From Oscillatoriales cyanobacterium CG2_30_44_21 (lineage in GTDB: Bacteria; Cyanobacteriota; Cyanobacteriia; Pseudanabaenales; Pseudanabaenaceae): 34,659 bases of DNA. The stretch lies in contig MNZA01000223.1 in assembly GCA_001873375.1 (NCBI GenBank), positions 14,810 to 49,468 of the forward strand, written 5' to 3'. The notes beneath the pieces are model-generated. The model was not told the DNA's origin, did not search any database, and saw only the letters and a program-made list of their open reading frames with translations. Below, piece by piece: positions 29,632-34,659 of this stretch. The translations under genes were made by a program, and so were the position numbers. Every line of letters begins with the position of its first letter. The first letter of the stretch is position 1.

Positions 29632-30735
29632 TTAATGATTGCGTGGCAGTCGCAAAAACTTATTTTTCGCAGAAAGGGGACTGAGAATCTGGTTTAAGGC
29701 TCTTAATTGTTCAGGTGTTCCCATCGAAATCAGCACGTCACCTTGCCGAATTTCCGTATCCCCATCAGGACCCGCAATCAAGTGTCCATCCTCCCGCCGA
29801 ATTGCCAATACCAATACGCCAGTTTGCGATCGCAAGCTGGCTTTTTTAAGCGATATACCCACATAGCTGGGGTCATCAATGCGGTATTCCTCAATATAAA
29901 ATGACCGATTTTCGCCAGCGATGATGCCATCGACAAAATCCATCACCTGCGGGCGCAAGGCAACTGCCGCCATACGTTTGCCTCCCGTAATGTAAGGGGA
30001 AATCACTTCGTCAGCACCGCCCCGCCGTAGTTTTTGCATTGATTCTTCGGTGCTGGCTCTCGCGATCGCCCTAATCTGTGGGTTTAGCGTTTTTGCCGAT
30101 AAAACCGTGTAAAGATTTTCGGCATCGGAGGGCAGCGCCGCGACAATGCATAGGGCGCGTTCAATTCCTGCAAAAAGTAAGGTTTGATCAAGCGCTGCAT
30201 CACCCTGTACAGCCAGATATCCAGATTGTTCAGCTTGAGTAATTGTCTCAAGATCACTGTCAATGACAACAAAGTCAATATTTCCCTCGGCAGCAAATTC
30301 GGCGGTGACTTGCCGCCCTGTGCGACCAAATCCGCAGACTATGTAATGTTGATTTAGAGACTCCATCACTTTTCGTTGCCGCCTAGCCTGAAAGATGTTG
30401 TAAATATGCCCGTTGGCGATCGCAGTCGTAAACTGAGTCACAATGTAACTGAAACTTACCACACCCATAATGATCAGGGTAATCGTAAATATACGTCCCC
30501 GAGCATCTAAAGGATTAGTCTCTCCATAGCCAATTGTGGCAAAGGTAATCACAGTCATATAGAGCGCATCGAGCCAGCTCCATTTTTCGATGAAGTGGTA
30601 GCCCAATGTCCCAACTGCCAGCAAAGCGACCAAGAGAGAGACATTGGTAACTAAGATTTGTTGATATTGCTGTAACTCACGCTCTAAAAAAAGTGGTTGC
30701 AACTGTTGATAGTTGTGGGATTTTTTAGAAGTCAT
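29632..30735 (-). CDS. Potassium channel with RCK (TrkA-N/TrkA-C) domains
   Basis: The 367-residue product has two membrane helices flanking a pore loop (about 28-105): NVSLLVALLAVGTLGYHFIE, then the selectivity filter TIGYGE, then ITLIIMGVVSFSYIVTQFT. The cytosolic part starts with a Rossmann-type RCK-N domain (IVCGFGRTGRQVTAEFAAE, VVIDSD, VQGDAALDQTLLFAG) and ends with an RCK-C domain (SLKKASLRSQTGVLVLAIRR...GDVLISMG). It matches two-TM ligand-gated K+ channels of the MthK/Kch type; the filter TIGYGE has the usual GYG. The regulatory ligand (Ca2+, nucleotide) is not apparent. A large palindrome/terminator follows the gene. Confidence 0.92.
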   Translation of the reverse strand: MTSKKSHNYQQLQPLFLERELQQYQQILVTNVSLLVALLAVGTLGYHFIEKWSWLDALYMTVITFATIGYGETNPLDARGRIFTITLIIMGVVSFSYIVTQFTTAIANGHIYNIFQARRQRKVMESLNQHYIVCGFGRTGRQVTAEFAAEGNIDFVVIDSDLETITQAEQSGYLAVQGDAALDQTLLFAGIERALCIVAALPSDAENLYTVLSAKTLNPQIRAIARASTEESMQKLRRGGADEVISPYITGGKRMAAVALRPQVMDFVDGIIAGENRSFYIEEYRIDDPSYVGISLKKASLRSQTGVLVLAIRREDGHLIAGPDGDTEIRQGDVLISMGTPEQLRALNQILSPLSAKNKFLRLPRNH

Positions 30736-30798
30736 AGAACTTTAGAAGTTGGCAAGGGGGCGCTCTTGGTCTGAGGTGCGCGGCGAAGCCGCACACCA

Positions 30799-31266
30799 CT
30801 AATTTATTCGTAATTTCTCAAACCACGATCGCAGCAGTTCTTGACATTCCCTTTCTCTGATCCCCGCGATCACTTCCAACCGATGAAAGGATGCAGGGCT
30901 GTCGGGAAGATTAAGGACAGTGCAGATAGAGCCAGTTTTGGGATCGTCTGCACCATAGACTATGGTGCTAAGCCTTGATTGCACAATTGCGCCTGCACAC
31001 ATGGGGCAAGGCTCCAGAGTTACATAGAGTGTACAGCCCGTCAGATGCCAATCGTGCAAGTTTTTAGCGGCTTCTCTAATCGCAATCATCTCTGCGTGAG
31101 CCGTAGGATCTTGCGATCGCTCTTTATAATTTGCGCCTAGCCCGATCGCCTCTCCTTGAGCATTAACCACTACCGCACCGACAGGGATTTCTCCCGCCAC
31201 GCCCGCGGCTTTGGCTAAGGCGATCGCCTGATCCATCCAACTCTGATATGTGGCTAAGTCTTGCAT
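30799..31266 (-). CDS. tadA: tRNA-specific adenosine deaminase
   Basis: From ATG 31266 the product has 155 residues; the open frame extends to 31335, but the upstream part overlaps a palindrome. It deaminates A34 of tRNA-Arg(ACG) to inosine. The zinc site is complete: His57 and the proton-shuttling Glu59 in AHAEMIAI, Cys87 and Cys90 in EPCPMCAGA. Other family stretches: GEIPVGAVVV, VYGADDPKTG. Divergent from birA with a palindrome in the gap. Confidence 0.95.
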   Translation of the reverse strand: MQDLATYQSWMDQAIALAKAAGVAGEIPVGAVVVNAQGEAIGLGANYKERSQDPTAHAEMIAIREAAKNLHDWHLTGCTLYVTLEPCPMCAGAIVQSRLSTIVYGADDPKTGSICTVLNLPDSPASFHRLEVIAGIRERECQELLRSWFEKLRIN

Positions 31267-31295
31267 TGGCGTTTGCACTAAAGTAGAGCCAGAAT

Positions 31296-31328
31296 ATAGA
31301 ATAGCGCCGCTTCGCGGCGCTATTCTAT
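31296..31328. repeat. 15-bp-arm palindrome between divergent tadA and birA
   Basis: ATAGAATAGCGCCGC / GCGGCGCTATTCTAT with a TTC loop. It occupies the short space between the two divergent start sites (31266 and about 31342), so the promoters must overlap it. Confidence 0.88.
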
Positions 31329-31341
31329 GAAACAAAGATTT

Positions 31342-32052
31342 ATGAAAATAATTAGATATGAAGAAATTGATTCCACTAATAGTGAAGCATGGCGGTTAAT
31401 CGATCAGGGAAAAGGCTCCGCGAATACAGTTATTGTCGCTAAGCGCCAAACTAAGGGGCGAGGACAGCGCGGCAATATTTGGCGATCGCCATTGGGCGGA
31501 TTGTTTATGTCGGTGATTTTGCAGCCCAATTTAGAGGCTAGCAGAGCTAATCAAATTACGCTGTGGTCAGCTTGGGGGATCGCCAAGGCGCTCAATCAGA
31601 CAGGAGCCAATGTCAAGCTGAAATGGCTCAATGATTTACTAATTGATCGGCGCAAACTTGGCGGGATTCTCACGGAGACACGGATTGAGTCGGGACGAAT
31701 TAATTATGCAGTAGTAGGAATCGGCATCAACTGGACAAATGAAGTGCCTGAAGGCGCGATCGCCTTGGGCGAATTGCCGACAACTCTATCGAGTATGGAT
31801 GAGTTAATTGATGTAGTAATTGCGGGACTGCAAATGGCACAGCAATGTTACGAGCAGGAGGGGATTGCCAAGATTTTGGCGGAATATTTAGAAATGCTCA
31901 GCGATCGCCATATCCGTAAAAATATCGATGGACAGGAACTTTATGGAGAAATCATTGACATTAGATCAACTTGTGAACTGGTAGTAAGATGGAATGGCAA
32001 ATGCCAAGACCAGATCTATCAGCCTCAAAATTTTTCTGTCGGCTACCTGTAG
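31342..32052 (+). CDS. birA: Biotin-[acetyl-CoA-carboxylase] ligase
   Basis: From ATG 31342 (MKIIRYEEIDSTN) the product has 236 residues; an earlier in-frame ATG at 31327 lies within the palindrome edge and is less likely. It is a group-I biotin protein ligase: EEIDSTNSEAW, biotin-adenylate loop GRGQRGNIWRSP, LFMSVIL, KWLNDLLIDRRKLGGIL, VVGIGINW. There is no N-terminal helix-turn-helix, so it does not act as a repressor in the E. coli BirA sense. It attaches biotin to the carboxyl carrier protein of acetyl-CoA carboxylase. The M23 peptidase gene starts ten bases after its stop, so the two are probably co-transcribed. Confidence 0.92.
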   Translation: MKIIRYEEIDSTNSEAWRLIDQGKGSANTVIVAKRQTKGRGQRGNIWRSPLGGLFMSVILQPNLEASRANQITLWSAWGIAKALNQTGANVKLKWLNDLLIDRRKLGGILTETRIESGRINYAVVGIGINWTNEVPEGAIALGELPTTLSSMDELIDVVIAGLQMAQQCYEQEGIAKILAEYLEMLSDRHIRKNIDGQELYGEIIDIRSTCELVVRWNGKCQDQIYQPQNFSVGYL

Positions 32053-32061
32053 ACCTAAAAT

Positions 32062-33063
32062 ATGCGAAAATTCACTTTCTCAACTATTACTTTAGCAACA
32101 TTGCTTTGCATCACCAGCAATAACTATTTTCTAGTTAGCTCTGCCTATGCCGCTTCTAAATCAGCAATCTCTCCAGATGTCCTAGTTATTCAAAATACCG
32201 ATCCGATCCAGCCCGCACCAGAAATAGCTCCCCCGCCCACATTACCGATCGCCAATGATCGCGAGCCAATCCAAGTAAATATCGAGTCTGCGGATACTGT
32301 CTTTAAATCTCCAGCCCCAGATGAAAGTAATCCTGAGCGATCGCCCATCGTGGAAGCCCCTGAAGTTATCTTAGAAAACCGTGCTAATGGCTGTAAGTTC
32401 AGCGCCAGTAGCTTACTAGAACGGGATCAGAATTTTTGTAATCCTCAAGTAGCTTCTAAATCCGCCCCCAGTCGCCAAGGCGAAAGCTATCAAGAGGATA
32501 GCGGTGTTCTTTATGCGGCAGCATCAGAAACAACTTCCTTACAAGTGCGCCGCCTTAGTGCCAAAGAAATCGCCGCCATCAGCTTGCCTAGCAATGGTGA
32601 CAAGCAAATGCTGTTTCCCCTAATTGTGCCGACAATTATTAGTTCTCTTTTTGGCGATCGCGTTCATCCGATTACAGGACAAGTGCGCTTTCATCAAGGT
32701 ACTGACCTTGCCGCCCCAGAAGGTACACCCGTAGTCGCCGCCTTTAGTGGTACGGTCGAAATTGCAGGCTGGGCTGGTGGCTATGGCTTGATGGTCAGCA
32801 TCACCCATGGCGACACCCATGAGACCCGTTATGCTCACCTCTCAGAAGTACTAGTTGAGTCAGGGCAAAAAGTCAAACAAGGAACGGTGATCGGACTAGT
32901 CGGCAGCACAGGAATGTCCACGGGAGCGCACTTGCATTTTGAGATCTGGCAACGCCTAAAAGATGGCATGGTGGCGATCGACCCCACCTCGCAACTTGTT
33001 TTAGCGATGGATAATTTGCAAAAATATCTCGCTCAGATTTCCAAATCTTCTAACAAAGCGTAA
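32062..33063 (+). CDS. M23 family metallopeptidase (peptidoglycan endopeptidase type)
   Basis: The 333-residue product starts with a signal peptide (MRKFTFSTITLATLLCIT..., cleavage near SAYA), followed by a Pro/Glu-rich linker (about 35-180), and ends with a LytM-type M23 domain (about 195-310). Zinc/active-site residues are visible: His211 and Asp215 in FHQGTDLA, HLSEV, and the HLHFEIW motif at about residue 290. The role is probably cell-wall remodelling by cleaving peptide cross-links in the periplasm. It follows birA by ten bases. The C-terminus is normal for the family. A large palindrome and a C-rich repeat follow the gene. Confidence 0.93.
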   Translation: MRKFTFSTITLATLLCITSNNYFLVSSAYAASKSAISPDVLVIQNTDPIQPAPEIAPPPTLPIANDREPIQVNIESADTVFKSPAPDESNPERSPIVEAPEVILENRANGCKFSASSLLERDQNFCNPQVASKSAPSRQGESYQEDSGVLYAAASETTSLQVRRLSAKEIAAISLPSNGDKQMLFPLIVPTIISSLFGDRVHPITGQVRFHQGTDLAAPEGTPVVAAFSGTVEIAGWAGGYGLMVSITHGDTHETRYAHLSEVLVESGQKVKQGTVIGLVGSTGMSTGAHLHFEIWQRLKDGMVAIDPTSQLVLAMDNLQKYLAQISKSSNKA

Positions 33064-33070
33064 AACCAAA

Positions 33071-33113
33071 AAAGATCTTAAAAGCGCTGCTTCGCAGCGC
33101 TTTTAAGATCTTT
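33071..33113. repeat. 20-bp-arm perfect palindrome
   Basis: Arms AAAGATCTTAAAAGCGCTGC and its complement (33094-33113) flank TTC, eight bases after the M23 peptidase stop. Confidence 0.85.
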
Positions 33114-33127
33114 ATCTTTTTTGGCTC

Positions 33128-33221
33128 CCCTCATCCCCCAGCCCCTTCTCCCGCAGGAGAAGGGGAGAAATATTAAATTTCTTGTTCCCCTGTCCTGCGG
33201 GAGAGGGGCTAGGGGTGAGGG
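33128..33221. repeat. C-rich repeat, copy 2 (94 bp)
   Basis: Same order and nearly the same sequence as 25407-25506: CCCTCATCCCCCAGCCCC at the left, two pairing C/G runs, and GGGGTGAGGG at the right end. The 5-base difference is in the AT spacer (ATTAAATTTC versus ATTAAATTAAATTTC). Followed by TTAGCGCTTTGCGAG (33223). Confidence 0.85.
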
Positions 33222-33261
33222 CTTAGCGCTTTGCGAGTTTCAAGTCATTTTTGCGTAAGCG

Positions 33262-33302
33262 CAAAATTTGATGGCGCGGCATCGCCGCGCCATCAAATTT
33301 TG
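33262..33302. repeat. 19-bp-arm perfect palindrome
   Basis: CAAAATTTGATGGCGCGGC / GCCGCGCCATCAAATTTTG around ATC. It shares the TTTGATGGCGCG word with the petC-petA palindrome. It lies 15 bases beyond the stop codon of the minus-strand HEAT-repeat gene, in that gene's 3' region. Confidence 0.88.
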
Positions 33303-33317
33303 ATTGCTTGACTAAAA

Positions 33318-34505
33318 TCAGGGACCTTGAATAATTGTAAAGTCGGATTCCGTATCAAACTTCCTCACATTTGATACAGAATAACTGGGAATCTCAACGG
33401 AGTACTTGACTAAATGCAGGATTGCCTTAGCTTCAGGAGAATTAATTTGTACCAGCGCTCTCAACACCGCACTACGGACTGAGCGATCGCCGTCTTTGAT
33501 TGCTTGCGACAGATAAAATACAGCATCATGACTGCCAATTTCTCCCATCGCCAAAGCGGCATCACATCTTACATAGGCATATTCATCTTCGCGCAACACT
33601 TTCGCGAGGAGTGGCACAACTTCATCGATGCCAATTTGTCCTAAGGTTCTAGCGGCAACGCTGCGAGTATGGCTAGAATTTGTACTCAGCATTTTTGCCA
33701 CAGGCGTAATCGCAGGAGCGCCAATACTTTTGAGGGCTTGGACAGCCTGAGACTGCACGCTGATATCGTTCTCAGTTAGCAAATTAGCGAGGGCATTGGC
33801 GGACAATGGCGACTTGATTTGTCCTAAAGCCCAAGCTGCCTCGAGGCGGACAGCCTTACTCTCATTGCCCAGAGCTTGAATGAGGGTGGTGACGGCTAAG
33901 GGTGAGCTAATCTGGCCGAGGGAATGCGCGGCATGGACTTTGACCATGTTGTCACTGTGCTTGAGGGCTTCGACTAGGGGCGATACGGCGGGCAGACTGG
34001 CGCGACCAAGGGCTTTTGCCACCGCCGACTGTACCTGAATCGAAGGATGACGTAATAATTTGACCAGTGAACTAATCGCCTCCGCACTGCCAATCCAAGC
34101 TAAAGCTGAAGCCGCTTGCCAGTGAATTTGGCGATGGGGATTTTGGGTTGCGGATATCAAAGGAGCGATCGCCATCGGCGATCGCAAATATCCGAGAGCG
34201 ATCGCCGCTTTCTTGGAAGTGGCGACTTCATCGCTCTCTAAGCGTTCTAGCAAGGCGGGAACCAGATTTTCACGACAACGGATTAGCTTTTGCAGGGCTG
34301 TAGAAAATTGATCGGAACGATTTGCCGCGTCAAATTCCGCCAAGATAGCTGACTCGCCACCTAGCTCTGGTGCTGACATGATATGTCGGTTTTCAGGCAT
34401 CGCGTACCCAGGTGAGGCAGGAATGCGATAGTCCTCCATTCTGGGCGCTTGCACCTTGGCATTATTTGGTGGCACGGAAGCCCTAGGTAATTGCGGCTCG
34501 TTCAT
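33318..34505 (-). CDS. HEAT-repeat protein (phycobilisome-lyase-like solenoid)
   Basis: The 395-residue product has a non-repetitive N-terminus (about 1-75) and then about nine HEAT/PBS-lyase-type repeats of roughly 31 residues (about 80-365): e.g. AAIALGYLRSPMAIAPLI, AASALAWIGSAEAISSLV, AVAKALGRASLPAVSPLV, AAWALGQIKSPLSANALA, AARTLGQIGIDEVVPLLA. A short tail (SDFTIIQGP) follows. Such solenoids bind proteins; CpcE/F-type lyases and NblB are relatives in cyanobacteria, but no chromophore-lyase specific motif is apparent, so the function is open. The start is ATG at 34505. No adjacent phycobilisome genes. Confidence 0.9.
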   Translation of the reverse strand: MNEPQLPRASVPPNNAKVQAPRMEDYRIPASPGYAMPENRHIMSAPELGGESAILAEFDAANRSDQFSTALQKLIRCRENLVPALLERLESDEVATSKKAAIALGYLRSPMAIAPLISATQNPHRQIHWQAASALAWIGSAEAISSLVKLLRHPSIQVQSAVAKALGRASLPAVSPLVEALKHSDNMVKVHAAHSLGQISSPLAVTTLIQALGNESKAVRLEAAWALGQIKSPLSANALANLLTENDISVQSQAVQALKSIGAPAITPVAKMLSTNSSHTRSVAARTLGQIGIDEVVPLLAKVLREDEYAYVRCDAALAMGEIGSHDAVFYLSQAIKDGDRSVRSAVLRALVQINSPEAKAILHLVKYSVEIPSYSVSNVRKFDTESDFTIIQGP

Positions 34506-34541
34506 GGCATTGTCTTAGTCAAGCGTTTAGCTGGGGCATAA

Positions 34542-34603
34542 AATAAAGAACCGATTTTTGAAGTTGCGGTTTCACCGCAACTTCAAAAATCAGGTTCTTT
34601 ATT
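34542..34603. repeat. Long palindrome near the window end
   Basis: Arms of about 29 bases (34542-34570; 34574-34603) with one bulge around TTC. Its left outer arm AAAGAACCGATTTT is the complement of the right arm of the palindrome at 20394-20450, while the core differs. TATATAGCTGTCGCC follows at 34618-34632, a terminus like that at 27676, probably the start of another element cut by the window end. Confidence 0.82.
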
Positions 34604-34659
34604 AAATTGCAATTGTTTATATAGCTGTCGCCAAATGTACTGGGACATAAAACCTAATA

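Overview
The window is a piece of a cyanobacterial chromosome. It carries the Rieske protein and cytochrome f genes of the cytochrome b6f complex, psbZ of photosystem II, and cyanobacteria/plastid-type families (Ycf46, Npun_F0494, a SigG-type ECF sigma factor, a cyanobacterial RNase E). The octamer GCGATCGC (HIP1) and its core GCGATCG occur throughout, inside genes and out. The dense short palindromes after stop codons are reminiscent of Pseudanabaena-like genomes, but that placement is inference. No rRNA, tRNA, CRISPR array, prophage or full insertion sequence was recognised.

Layout. 1-4.4 kb: a Uma2-family nuclease-like gene, an amino-acid-type periplasmic binding protein overlapping a J-domain/TPR protein, a response regulator with a degenerate GGDEF domain, an Npun_F0494-family protein and a decayed Uma2 remnant. 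4.6-8.5 kb: pdhA (+), then ycf46 and a Liv-type lipoprotein (both -). 8.5-13.9 kb: a 674-bp regulatory gap with a good three-unit Pho box, then a 1556-residue secreted protein combining three phosphoesterase-type modules and Ca-binding repeats. 14-18 kb (minus strand): an FHA/TPR membrane protein, an HtrA/Deg protease, an anti-sigma factor and sigG; the last three look like an envelope-stress cluster, with an ECF-type promoter candidate upstream of sigG. 18.4-20.3 kb: hicBA, a 47-residue membrane protein, an Rrf2 regulator, ribH and psbZ. 20.5-21.8 kb: a tandem histidine phosphatase whose only plausible start is CTG. 21.8-25.4 kb: a 1.2-kb untranslated stretch with two related hairpin modules, then rne. 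25.6-34.5 kb: a Ser/Thr kinase with a C-terminal probable beta-propeller, petC-petA, a K+ channel, tadA, birA, an M23 peptidase and a HEAT-repeat protein.

How the genes work together. petC/petA, psbZ and pdhA serve photosynthesis and central carbon flow. The Pho-box phosphatase is a probable phosphate-scavenging exoenzyme. SigG/anti-sigma/HtrA resembles the RpoE/RseA/DegP logic of other bacteria. Most other genes are housekeeping or signalling.

The most unusual property lies between the genes. Nearly every intergenic gap holds one or more near-perfect palindromes with 9-29 bp arms and 3-9 nt loops, often starting at or overlapping a stop codon. They are built from a limited vocabulary of arm 'words'. 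At least one family is a 99-103 bp element with terminal inverted repeats and three internal hairpins; another has GCTGTCGCC termini and sits directly upstream of petC. I regard this palindrome system, the Pho-box phosphatase and the rne leader as the best leads.
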